IMG/VR virus record: IMGVR_UViG_3300030329_003436
Span: 1-64,000 of that record
Source: a virus
Length of the DNA: 64,000 nt
Reading direction: 5' to 3' (one strand)
Below the pieces are notes generated by a model. That model had not been told where the DNA came from, did not search any database, and worked only from the letters and a program-made list of their open reading frames with translations. The position numbers and the translations under genes are program-made. Positions 25,475-37,000 of this stretch are shown here, piece after piece (position 1 is the stretch's first letter; every line of letters begins with the position of its first letter).

Positions 25475-26295
25475 TGGAACCTGCGACAAAAATTGAATCA
25501 AGTGAAGGACAATTGGAATTATTTGATATGGCAGAAGAAGAAGAATTTTTTGAAGAAGAAAAAGACGACGGCGTAATGGGTGCTTCCGGCGAAGGCGCTA
25601 TTTATGATAGCGAAGCCCCAAGCATGTTTTCCCCAGAATGGCATGACTATGCAATGTCACACTTTGAGGATAACGAGCTTATTGATGGCAACCCTATTTG
25701 TGCTGGACTAAGAAGGGTGTCTGAGCTTCTTCTTGGAACCATTATAGAGAGTGGCCCATGTGATGTGTTCCCGTCTACTGACGGTAATGGGCCGGGAAGA
25801 GCCACTGTCGTGTATAAGGTTGTGTTCGACTGGAAGAACAGTGGGTATATAAAAACATTTAAAGAGGTGGCCGATGTATGGCATGGCAATACTGACGACC
25901 TCTTTTGCGCTCATCCTGTCGCTACTGCGTCTACACGGGCTGAAGGACGAGCCTTAAGAAAGGCGCTTAAGATTAGAGCTTTGGCCGCAGAAGAACTGGC
26001 AAGAAAAGATATTGTAGAAATAGTACAGAAAAGTGTATCAAAGTCTACTGATGGAGAGTATGATCCTGACGATAGGATTACACCTCAGCAAATTCAGTTC
26101 ATTGACAAACGATGCTCTCTTTTGGATGTTAACGTAATGAACTTTATAAACTGTGGTGAAAATACCTATAGGAGCATAAACGATGTAAAGAGAGATCGTG
26201 CAAAGAGTATGATAAAATTATTGAATCAATATCAAAATGAAACTAAGTCAGTACCAGAATCTCTTGCTGGATACAATGAAGATTGGAGAAATTAA
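25474..26295 (+). CDS. Rad52/Erf-like single-strand annealing protein
   Basis: A 273-residue protein with an acidic N-terminus (1-45), then a core containing ATASTRAEGRALRKALKIRA (about 150-168), the S/T-R/K-A-x-G-R-A-L element of phage annealing proteins. The C-terminal segment ITPQQIQFIDKRCSLLDVNV followed by a SINDVKRDRAKSMIKLLN stretch is the accessory tail seen on many RecT/Erf/Rad52 relatives. It would anneal complementary strands in recombination-dependent replication. It overlaps the endonuclease stop by one base. The family call is tentative. Confidence 0.5.
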   Translation: MEPATKIESSEGQLELFDMAEEEEFFEEEKDDGVMGASGEGAIYDSEAPSMFSPEWHDYAMSHFEDNELIDGNPICAGLRRVSELLLGTIIESGPCDVFPSTDGNGPGRATVVYKVVFDWKNSGYIKTFKEVADVWHGNTDDLFCAHPVATASTRAEGRALRKALKIRALAAEELARKDIVEIVQKSVSKSTDGEYDPDDRITPQQIQFIDKRCSLLDVNVMNFINCGENTYRSINDVKRDRAKSMIKLLNQYQNETKSVPESLAGYNEDWRN

Positions 26296-26297
26296 TC

Positions 26298-26633
26298 ATG
26301 AGACTTAACTACACCACTAACAATGGCCGCATTTCTGTAGAGCTTGAGGGCGAAACACAGGTTGATCTTTTTGCTCAACTTGGCGCTTTTCAAGAGGTTT
26401 TTGATGAAACCGAATGTGGCAAATGTCAGAGCGAGAACTTGCGGTTTCAAGTTCGCAATGTAGATGACAATCTGTACTACGAATTAAAGTGTATGGATTG
26501 TGGCGCACGACTTTCCTTTGGTGTCATGAAGAAGGGTGGAAGACTCTTCCCAAGACGGAAGGATAAGGAAGGCAACTGGCTACCGGATCGTGGCTGGGTT
26601 AAATGGAACCCTGATACGAAACAAGAAGAATAA
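26298..26633 (+). CDS. Zinc-ribbon protein next to the annealing protein
   Basis: A 111-residue protein with four cysteines, C40-x2-C43 and C65-x2-C68, forming a zinc ribbon, followed by a basic GGRLFPRRKDKEGNWLPDRG tail. GGAGAA seven bases before the ATG at 26298 decides the start. It is the last gene of the plus-strand block and is directly followed by the terminator. It probably binds DNA or the annealing protein; this rests only on context and the ribbon. Confidence 0.75.
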   Translation: MRLNYTTNNGRISVELEGETQVDLFAQLGAFQEVFDETECGKCQSENLRFQVRNVDDNLYYELKCMDCGARLSFGVMKKGGRLFPRRKDKEGNWLPDRGWVKWNPDTKQEE

Positions 26634-26656
26634 ATCTTCTTATAAGTCAGTGGACA

Positions 26657-26694
26657 AAAAAACCCCCGTTTCAGTGATGAGGCGGGGGTTTTTT
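26657..26694. terminator. Bidirectional intrinsic terminator
   Basis: A perfect 12-base inverted repeat, AAAAAACCCCCG / CGGGGGTTTTTT, with a 14-base loop. Read on either strand it gives a GC hairpin followed by a U-run. It lies 23 bases past the last plus-strand stop and 43 bases past the last minus-strand stop, so it ends both converging transcripts. Confidence 0.93.
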
Positions 26695-26737
26695 ATTGCG
26701 TGGCATGAGCTAAACCACTTAACTTGAACACCAATGA

Positions 26738-27451
26738 TTACAGATATTCAAGCTCCACATAAAGGCCGTACTGTGTCTTGCTACCCACACTATCAGGTGA
26801 AGCACTAATACCAACATACCAGTCATGCTGAGTGTATTGGCCAGTATTGGTATTGCCTCCACCAGCATAGAAACCGCTAGGTCCGGGTGATTGCGCAAGC
26901 GGCACAATGATACCACTACCACCTACGGTATTTACACCAGCAGCAAGTCTTGCGCTTGGATTGGGAGACCCTTGCATACTTGAGAATACATCTGTTCCAT
27001 CATGAGTAGAACTACCCCACCATTTGGCATCTCCAGAACCTTCTACAGTACCATAAGTTAATCGTGGGTTAAGTAATTCAAACACCCTTGTAATCACACC
27101 ACTTGCGGGGTGGTTCTTATTAGCACGATCAAAGACTCTCAAACGAACGTTCTGTGTCTTTACCGCTGTAGCGTTTGTGAAACGAACATTGCAAGTAGCA
27201 TACTTATTTGGTATATATTTAAGACCCGTAGCTGGAGTTACACCCACGGCATACGCAGTAGTGTCACTAGCATACTTTACATTGTTAGCAGTTCCACCGT
27301 TGGTACTACCAGTACCATTAGTGATAAAAGTGCTACCCTGCCAAGAGTTTATCTCTACAGACTGACCAAACGACCCGCCAAAAAAGCCCAAGCCTGAGCC
27401 TGACAAGTTGTTGATAGCAGTCGTGCCTGCATAAAATGAGATTGTTGCCAT
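26738..27451 (-). CDS. Probable virion surface or structural protein
   Basis: A 237-residue Gly-, Ser-, Thr- and Asn-rich protein (for example SGSGLGFFGGSFGQSVEIN, TNGTGSTNGGTANNVKY). It has low charge and ends in a beta-rich YGLYVELEYL, a composition usual for phage decoration or fibre proteins. AAGGAG precedes the ATG, and the 12-base late box lies just upstream, so it is probably expressed strongly from its own promoter. No family is recognised. Confidence 0.7.
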   Translation of the reverse strand: MATISFYAGTTAINNLSGSGLGFFGGSFGQSVEINSWQGSTFITNGTGSTNGGTANNVKYASDTTAYAVGVTPATGLKYIPNKYATCNVRFTNATAVKTQNVRLRVFDRANKNHPASGVITRVFELLNPRLTYGTVEGSGDAKWWGSSTHDGTDVFSSMQGSPNPSARLAAGVNTVGGSGIIVPLAQSPGPSGFYAGGGNTNTGQYTQHDWYVGISASPDSVGSKTQYGLYVELEYL

Positions 27452-27473
27452 AATTATCTCCTTAAAACCATAT

Positions 27474-27485
27474 TATTATACACCA
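27474..27485 (-). promoter_or_regulatory. Late promoter candidate TGGTGTATAATA
   Basis: On the minus strand the box TGGTGTATAATA ends 22 bases before the ATG of the probable surface protein, with AAGGAG in between. The identical 12-mer occurs before the tail-tube gene (61459-61470). It contains a perfect TATAAT, and no -35 TTGACA is visible upstream, as would fit a phage-encoded sigma-like factor. Confidence 0.6.
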
Positions 27486-28028
27486 TTATTCAAAAAAGCC
27501 TTTGGTTTTCTTTGGTTGACCACCGTATGGGAGAAACCTATTTAAAGCTGCCTGTCTCTCTGAGCAGCCGCAATTTTCCCCTACTACTTTTTTGACTAAT
27601 TTTTTTATTCCAGTAACCTTAGTAAATTTAGCTAAGGTATCTCCCAGACCCCTAGACTTCTTGGGTATTTCTTTATCCCCCATAAAATACTCACCATCTT
27701 CAAAAAATCCTTTTTCTGGTTCCGGTTGATCTTCCTCCTCAAAAAACCCCGTCATATTATTTCCGGCTTCATTGCTTAGAAGATTTGCCGTAGGCATGGT
27801 AACTTTTCTGTCGTCCTTGACTGTTAATGCCGGATGGTTTTGGTTTGGCCCTTCACCCCTTTCCCACAAGGCAAAATATTTTGGATTTCTTTGACACAAG
27901 GAGTGCATGTGCTTGCTTTTTAAGCATTTATGCCTATCGCAAAATACGGAGGCTTCTCCATCAGAAATAGAACATTGACATCCAGTGTTACTATTTGGCT
28001 CAAAAAAGCCTTTAGTTTGTGCTGACAT
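27486..28028 (-). CDS. GFFE-repeat cysteine protein, unknown function
   Basis: A 180-residue protein with the tetrapeptide GFFE at residues 7-10, 94-97, 107-110 and 177-180; the first and last copies are both TKGFFE, at the two ends. Between them lie a Cys cluster (GCQCSISDG, FCDRHKCLKSKHMHSLC) and a basic amphipathic stretch (LAKFTKVTGIKKLVKKVV) running into CGCSERQAALNRFLPY. The GFFE copies look like docking peptides spaced along a flexible chain. A ribosome site AAGGAAT precedes the ATG. It sits just downstream of the 3096-residue protein and may bind it. Confidence 0.75.
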   Translation of the reverse strand: MSAQTKGFFEPNSNTGCQCSISDGEASVFCDRHKCLKSKHMHSLCQRNPKYFALWERGEGPNQNHPALTVKDDRKVTMPTANLLSNEAGNNMTGFFEEEDQPEPEKGFFEDGEYFMGDKEIPKKSRGLGDTLAKFTKVTGIKKLVKKVVGENCGCSERQAALNRFLPYGGQPKKTKGFFE

Positions 28029-28046
28029 TACTTTATTCCTTCCAAA

Positions 28047-31000
28047 TTATTCCTCGTATGAAGACCCTGAAGACTCTGTTACTGTAATCTTAAACACAGC
28101 CCCTTCTTCGTCGTAGGGTAGTCCTCTCCAAGGCCCATATCCTTCATAACAACCACTCTGGCATTCATAAAGAACTGTGGGTTGGAAAATATTACAACAA
28201 GACTCATGTGCAGTAACATAATACGTCAAATTAACTGGGGTTGTGCTATTCATTTGATGTGCGTTATTCGTTGGTTCTTTTGACCCTACTGTTATATCAA
28301 ATAACCCGCCATGACGACTCCATATAGCCTCGTTTTCATTATCACTAAACTTATGATAGGTTTCAGAACAACCCAAACCCTCAATTGCCTCGCAGTCATC
28401 AATGATTTTTCCGTATATATTCCTGTCATCTACATTCTTGTTGTAAAGAATATCCTTATATAAATCCTTTGCTGGACCAATGGCTATTTCATGACCAAAA
28501 TTCCTAGCCATAATATTGTCTTCAAAAGCCCCTCCTCCAGCAGATGTGGTTGTGCTTTGTGGATATCTTCCAAGACAATCACCGCTGGTAGTTTGACCAG
28601 TACTAATATAGCAAAACTCGTTGTCGGTACACACGCTTTCAATTCTTGAACAGGTGGAACCGTCCCATTCGCATCCATTTAACCCATGCACCTTACCAGC
28701 TTCTATACAGTCTTCTTCTAGTCTTTGCACATCACAATTTAAATCGTTGTACTTTTGACATGTCTTATAGTTTTCATCAAGCATGGGGTCAAAGGTTTCT
28801 ACGGATTCGCTATGAGCGCTTCCAGTCCCGGTGCCTATCGTGGAATCGTAAGGTGTTTTTGCGGCGGTCGATCCCGAAACGCCATGAGGAGTTCTTTTTG
28901 TGTTCTCAAGATCTTCAAAATGTATTGTTGACTCGTAATGAATACTAAACGTTGTTGAGCTATGAGTTTTGGCTACATGCTCATTATCAAATATGGATTC
29001 AGCTATCTTATACTCTGGGTCGTTCCCCTCGCCCTTGTCAATAAAGAGAGTTTCTTGGCAGTGACCTCCTTCGTCGCCTCCCATTGGAGTACAATTCAAG
29101 CCGCTCTTGTCTGTAAAACTGCTTAAACGACAATGTGCTGAACAACCCTCGTTGAACTCATGCCACTTACTCTTTGTTAGAAATTTACCTTGATAATCAT
29201 TCTCACAAATATGCTCATCAACTTTTACTCCTTCTGGTAGTCTGGAATCCCATACACCTCTTGGGCCGCACCATTTTCCTCCCATACCTTGACAATCGGT
29301 TGGGTCAGTAACAGTATCATCCCTAGACCCGTTTACTATGCAAAACTCAGATTCGCATTGTAATTTTGTCATACCTTCGATGACCGGCCCTTTAACCTCA
29401 CCCGTTGCATCAATACCAACACATTCGCCCGGAGGAGCGTCTTCGTCAAACTGATCAACACACTCTGCTTCATAAGTGACAGCTCCACTAATAACTATTT
29501 TTTCACCGTCTTGTAAGTCGTGTGGGTGTGTCGTTGTAAACAATGTGTGAAGAAAGTTTCCTTCTTGATCATATTCGTTTTCAATGGAACTAATAGCGAG
29601 TCTTCTTTTGTATAAATGCTCTAAAGTATCTGAGTCATACATTGTAGATGGTATCTTACCAATCACAACGGTTTCAGGAATTTCAGGGATGCTTTCGGTT
29701 TCTGTTCCTGTGTCATCAACTATACCACTAGATCCATCGTCACTTTGGCCACCGCCACTATCATCTTGTGGTGGGTCTTCTGAAGGAATTTGGCTAGCCA
29801 GTGCCTCGTCAGCTATTTCCTGCATTGTTTCCGCGTTAGGTATTAATCCAATTCTTCCGGGCGCGATATACCCAGTAACCCAAAGATCGGTCTTAAAAGG
29901 CTCTCTTAAGCTTTCAAGCCTATAGCCTGAGCTTTGGTGAGCCACCGGCCAAGGATTCAATCCGTATGGCGAAGGCTCATTTCTAACAAATCCTCCGTCC
30001 ATATACCGAAATCTGTTATTGGAAAAGACATCGTGCATCCATACGTTATTTTCGTTTCTTGTTCTTCTTTGTAGTTTCCTATCTAGTGCAGCATTTCCGG
30101 TTCTTAGTAACGTAGCGTCTTCTACACGAATTTCTATAAAACCACTATGATGCCTGTCTCCTCCCATGGGAATGGCTTCAGTAAGACTTGTGTACCCAAG
30201 ACCCATGGCCGGATTCTTGGATGTGTTATTTCTGGGGTAGTCACCAAGATTTCCTAATTCCGCCTCTATTCTATCAGCCCTACCTGTCGTGACTTTAGTT
30301 GGATACCATACGGCTCCTTGGTATGCTTCACAGTCATCCTTTGTATCAAAACGATTATTGCTACAATAACCTGTGGGCCAGTCTGGTGGGCCTCCAGCAC
30401 AACATTTTGTATTGCTAGTTCTTACTGTTAAAATGTCGTAACCACGCTCTCTCTTCCATTCGCCTCCCGCAGATTTTGCATCCCAATACTCTGCGTCCAT
30501 ATCTACATGATAAACGGTCATTTTTTCACCGTTGTACCACCAGTCTGGGAGCAGATCTTCTAGGCTTTGCGCCGTACCCCAGCATGTCGGAAAAGTATCG
30601 CTTCTGTGTGGCGGAACACCTTGAATAGGACATGTGGCGTAGCCATCTGTATTAATCCTACAGCAGGATACGCATGGCGGTGTGCCATCGCAATCTACCG
30701 TTGGTATACTAGAGCATTTCCCACATTCGGTTTCGCCGCAGCCACCATGCTTGTTGACACAATCATTGGAGTCTGTACATCCCGTACAACCAAAGTCCCA
30801 ATCATAAGGAGTCTTAGTAAGGCGTGTAGTCCAAGTACCATCGGCTGCTTCACAAGATTCTTGGTTAGGTTGGTCAATTGTTTCACCGTCTTCTCGGACA
30901 CATACTTCCTCTTGTACATTTTCGCGTGGACAGGGTGGTTTATAAGCATCGTCTCCACATGCGGGGAATGAACAAGTGGTAATTTCCCAAGCTAAACCTA

Positions 31001-34000
31001 GCTGATTATTATGATAATAATCTCCGGTTAGATTAAATTTAGCGCTACCGGAAGCAGCCATGCCATCGCCCGGAATTGGAGCGCCGTTGGAACATGCCAA
31101 ATTCATTCTTATCCAATGTCCATCTTGTGCTGGTTTAGGGAGAGGCGCTCTGGACGACCCAACACCAAAATCTCTTACGTCGTTCTTTGTTTCGCAAGCA
31201 CCGCAATCACATTCGTAACAAGTTTGAGACTTCCTATCTTTCTTGAAAGTCCATCCCTGTTCAGTACACCAATCCTTATATGATTGAAGCATCTGGGTAG
31301 CGTTGTGGGGATGTCTCAATACACCACAGTCATCAATACATTTACCTCCACCAAGACAGCAGCTTGGCCACTCATGGTGACTGCAAGAATATCCCCAACC
31401 AACACAGCCGTTACAACTCACACCCCCAACATAACGTTTGCTTGTATCAAAAGGACTGTATACACTGTCACTAAGAATTGCTGGATGACCCATAAACAGC
31501 CAGTCGGAAGCCCAGTAACCACCGTTATAAACAAGTGGTATATCTATCGGTTGGTCCAGTCCGGGGCAACCATCTCTTACGTCGTAATGTGTTTTGTAAC
31601 AATTTATGCCAGTTGCGGTGCTTGGTGGAAATTCTGCGCCGCCTTCGTTTTCGCATTTATGTGCTATACAGGTAGCCGACGTATCATCCCAAATACACTT
31701 ATTCGTCGCATTACAGTCTTGATTATTAGTTTTCTGTGCGCATATGGCGCTAGTTTTATTGTCCCTTCCCCATACTCCATTTCTGAAAGAACCATTAGGT
31801 GAACGCTCACAAGCGTCTCCACACCACGCGCCGTCACCCAGATTGGTAAACTGCTGATCACAAGTTATAAAATCTGTTTCACATAGGTCATCTCTTCCTT
31901 TTGGGTAGCCGGTACATGGCTCACATTCGCAATGTCCAGCCATAGGTGTTGGTTCACAATCAGCAATCGCCTGACCCCCGTTATCTTGACATTCATCGGG
32001 AAAGCCATCACCATCCGTATCAACCGGTGTCGCGTTTGCGGGATCGGCGCAGGTCGCGATAACAGCGAAGTCCGTACTACTGCCTGTGTAAGAACACTGA
32101 TATACGTCGGCCACCATGCGACACTTCATGTGATCACACCCCTTCGTCGGATGACACTGCCAGCTACCATCCGTTCCGCAGCCTCCACATTTTTGCACAA
32201 ATTCCTCAATTGTGGGGTTTTCTGGACAGCCGGAATCACACGCTCTTCCAGCAGCATTTTTGTCCATGCTCGTACATTCACAGTTACAGCATGGGTCAGT
32301 TAGTTTACCATGAGTTTGAAGCCAATCAATTGGGAGGCGGTCGTCATCAATGTAACTTTTTCTTGCATCAATCGGATGGAAAGCGCAATCGTCACAACAC
32401 TGTTTATTACAATGTTCTGTAAGACAAACACCAGAAGGAAGCGTGTCTGGATCGGTATCTTCCATGCAATCTGCTAAACAGGCTCCGTGTGTTTTGCCAC
32501 AGTGTTCGTTCTGCATAACGCTACAAGTCTTACCGTCAGCATACGGTTTTAAATGCCCAGTCCATACGCCATCCTCTGTGTAATCACGATTACATCGACT
32601 ATAACCAGCTTTTAACAGTCTAAATATAGAAGTATCTTGTGGGTGTACAGTGGCAACCAAATTTTCAGGCATAAAATGGTCAGCGCAAACAGGACAGTTC
32701 TCTTTTTGTTCTATTTGCACATAGTAATTGTCTGACATATTGGGCAAATCATACCTTGCCATGCCAGTGCCGTCCCAACCATCTCTATACTCATTTGAAA
32801 AATGATCGTAAGGTGTTGAGCTTTGGGTTTCAGGAGATATGTACCACATACCGGTATAAGGACATGTTTTATACGCTTCGACTCCCGATGTTCCTGTTGC
32901 TGGGTCGCCTATATCACCAACTATGAAATCATGGGGATTATCCCATGAAAACTGCTGCCAACACCCTGTTCCGTCAATGTCGCCAAAGATGTTTAACTCT
33001 GCGCACGGGGCAATTTGACCAGCAACAGCGTCTGCATATTTATGACCATTATCTTCATCGTATGAAACATAGACCTCCGCCAATTTACGACAATCCTCCA
33101 AGCTCATTATCGCTTCCGGCTGGGTTCCGGGCGGGTTTCCTCCAGCAACAATTTCACATCCACCATACGTAATACATGACTCTTCGCTTTCGAGAAAAAC
33201 TTCAGGGCTTGAAATAACAGTCGTGCTTAGTCCAGTTCCATCAACTGTTTGGCATGGGCATGCGGGTCTCAACCCATTGTGAGTAGCTACATAGCTTCCG
33301 CAAACCTTTTTTGTGCCATCAGTGAGGTCGCAAGATGTAAATCCTGTTGCAGTAACTTTGCCGTCTAAAGGCTCTCCATCACATGTAAATAGCTTGAAAT
33401 AATTTTCATCGTATTTTTCTACAACAACCCATGGGGCCGGAAGCGGATTCCCCTCGTCATCTTTGCCGCTGTAACAAGTGTCTATAGAAGTGCCATCCGA
33501 AAATGTTACTTGATAATTACAAGTACCATCGTCTTCTGGAGGGCATTTTGCTTCTGGCCATGCTTGTTTGTCACAATGTTCGCCCTTGCATTTTCCACCG
33601 TCTTTGTCTTCCCATACGGTTTCATTCCATTCCCTATTGGTCATTCTGTTTGCTTTAAAATTACCCAATACACCATTTATCTCAATCTGATCACCATTCT
33701 TAAGCAGGTGATTTCTTGACTTGATAATAACAGGACTGGTATTGCTTGCTATTTCAACCCTGCCAGATCTGGTTGTGCCTACGCAACTGTCTGCTACATA
33801 ACTAATTCCTTCTTCATCTGGGTTTGGGTAAAGACCAGTTCTTCCCCAATAATCTAAACTGTCTCCAGCGCTATTAGGCTGTATTAATTTAGTTCCGTTA
33901 TGACTGTACCCATAAACTAAATCTTTTAGTTCCGAGGGTATTTCTACTGTACTCTTGCAGCCAACACAATTACTAGAACCACACATGCCTAGCTCCTGAC

Positions 34001-37000
34001 AGGAGCCTTGAATCCACTCAAGAACCGGCCCCACACAGTCTGCTTCCGAATGACTTGTTGTTGTCTGGTCACTCGTTGTTCTACAGTAGCCTCCTTCGTT
34101 AATATCCCACTTACACTGTTCACTGTTACACTCTCCCGGCGTTTTGTTGCCTTCGCATGGGCAATTACTTCCGGGCAGATTCAGAGAATTCCATGAAAAA
34201 TCTGCGGCCAAGCAGTCTGCTTCATTATCATAAGGTTGCGGATTACCGTCCACGTCTACACATTCTGTAAGGTCACATCCAAGCTCTGATTTCCCCCATC
34301 CACAACCTATCCAATAACCACCAAGGACCAATTCACAATCGTCCCTGCCAGTGTCTCTACCTATGATATTAGGAGAGGGCAGTCCTGATGCGGGCGGTCT
34401 AGATGACAAACATACGCCTCTTCCTTCGCATTCACTTGGAGTAACCAGAATAGGCTCCTGCATCGCGTCTAATTCCATACATTCTGGATCTTCACAGGGG
34501 AACCAAGTTTTCCAGTTTGGCCCAACCTCTCCCGGCATACCAGTGCCGTTACATCTGCCGCCACACTGTGTTTCGCCGTAATGAGCAATTGTCCAATCGA
34601 GAACCTGTCTACCAATAGTTCGACACGGACCTCCAGCGGCGTGCATATTGTCAGCGGCGGTATAGGCAAAATCATTCTTAAACCAGAAATCATAACCCTG
34701 TGTCATGTCCCAGTTACAAAAAGCACCGCCCATCCCTGCGCCACAATCTTGATCACAATTTTCATGCGTGTCGCCTTCAGCTATGCATCCGTCATAGCAT
34801 CGCCAATAACTCACTCCAGAATCTATACAGGCGCTAAACATAGCAGCGTCTGTAACCGCTTCATCATATGTCTTATGCTTTTTCTGTTCTTGCTCTGTAG
34901 CCTTGAATGGCTGTGGGTGTATATTTAAAGCCCTTAACTTATAATGCCCTTTGGGATTGTCAATGCGGGCAAAACCGTTGGTATAACTGCTTTCGTAGTA
35001 GACATATTTACCACACCAACTTATCACGTCGCCTTCATGATTGTGTTCGTAATCTGGATCTCCGTCTAGATCTTCATCCCATATTGAACACCAAGATTTA
35101 TAGTCTCTAGAGCTATAATTATATGTTCCGGGGTAGAATCCTGCCGGATTACCATCTATATCCCCTCTACTATCTAACCATCTTGCCTGACCCCATTTTC
35201 CATCTTCACTGCCTTTAGCTCCAGCTATTGGGGTTTTTACGGTTAGGTCAAAGTTGGAACAATTGAGCATTTGATCAACAGGTATAAACAATACTGTTTC
35301 AAGACCCGGAGCGCCCTGTTTATGAGAAAGTTTTTCTAATTCTGCCGCCCATTGGTTTTGAGTCCATGTATGTATCGGATTACCATTATCATCTTTATAT
35401 GACAAACAGTCTTCTTGCGTAACATAGCCAGTATCTTGACCCTCTTTGTCTATACAAGCACCATCAGCAATACAGTCTTCACGATTATCATGTGTTGTTT
35501 CTTCAGGAGGAGTTGTTTGCTTCTGACAAACAGACGCCGGTCTTGATGAACAATCACCGTAGTAGTCACAACCCCTCAATATCAATGTAAAGTAATTGCC
35601 TCCGGTCATAGCGTCACCGGCTAAGGAGGTTCGCATGTGTGCGTTTTGTATTGAAGAGCAGGAGCTTGACGCGCCTAACATTGCTCCTCCCGACGCAATA
35701 TTTTCAGCGCCGGGGATAAGAATGGCTTCTCTATATGGGGTTATACAGGTGCCTTGGAGTCTTTCCTTGGTTAGCCCCGGTCCTCCAGCATTCATTTGTG
35801 ATGGCCCAGTTAGGTTGGGTTGGTGATTAGGCCCATCGTCTGAAATAGCATACCCACTACAACAGGCCGAAGGGTTGAAGCCACGATCCACCCACTTAGG
35901 ATACCAATCTCCACCGCAAGCCATACACTGCAATTCACCAACATTCCTACCCTCACCGTAGCATGTTCCGGTACTTGAATTCCACATACAGCCTTCTACA
36001 CCCAAGCAAGCGACTGGATCTGTGGTTGCTGCGCAGATATCGTCACAATCAGAGTGTAGTGGTATTTCATCACCGTTTTCGTCTAACTGTTCGCTACAAG
36101 TGGCCGCAGCTAAACATTCACTCTCTGTACATCCTTTTTCTGGAATCCAATCAAAACCGTTGTTGGTACACGTCTGTTCATCTTTAATTTGTGTATTTGT
36201 ACATACTCCACCACAATCTTTAAAAGCAGTCCCGTCTTTGTTTAAGCATCTACCAGACAATTGCGGAGCGATTTCACCATCTCTAAGACATCCAGTACGT
36301 ATAACATTGCTATCTTCGTTCCTACCTCCATAAACAGGAACGTCATTAAAATCTCCATAAATATTAGAGGAGTTTATTCTCCGGCCATCTGGACCTTGCG
36401 CCAAACTATCAATAGAGTCATAGACACCCTTAATACCGGAATAATTACAGTTAGATCGTTTTGAAATGGATTTTCCCGGCCATGGGTATGGTCTCCATTC
36501 TATTATTTTTTCGCCCCGCTGCATTGCTTCTAGAGCGCGAATCGACCGTTCGTTGAGTTCGTTTTTACCTCCAAAGTATGCATGTAGCGTATCTCGACAC
36601 GTTTCAGTGGTAGGGAGTATCGCGCTAATTGCAGGGCCAACCAGTGGAATCCTGCTGATGACAGCACCAGTGACCCACCCACATAATTCATATAGATTCT
36701 CTGCATGGTTTGCCGCTTCAATAAGCCTGTCTCTTACGTCATCGCAGTCTGTTTTTGTGGTGTAATTTGTCATCTCCTTATTTTCAAGAAGAAGCATGCA
36801 CTTTCCGTTAGTTTCTTCCCACGCTACTCTAGCCTGACTATCCGAAGTGTCTATAACGTCAATCGTAGTTACATCACATGGGTCGCAGTTAGGGTATAGA
36901 AGAACATCTTCATATTCATTGCCATTATAAATCTGTCCTCTACTCTTGGATGTTCCACCATCACAACATTTTCTACCACGCCAAGCGCCGTTATGATATC

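Noticed and set aside
31284-31802. Plus-strand frames inside the 3096-residue gene
   Set aside because: They are antisense to a continuous long gene; their composition mirrors the Cys codons of the real protein.
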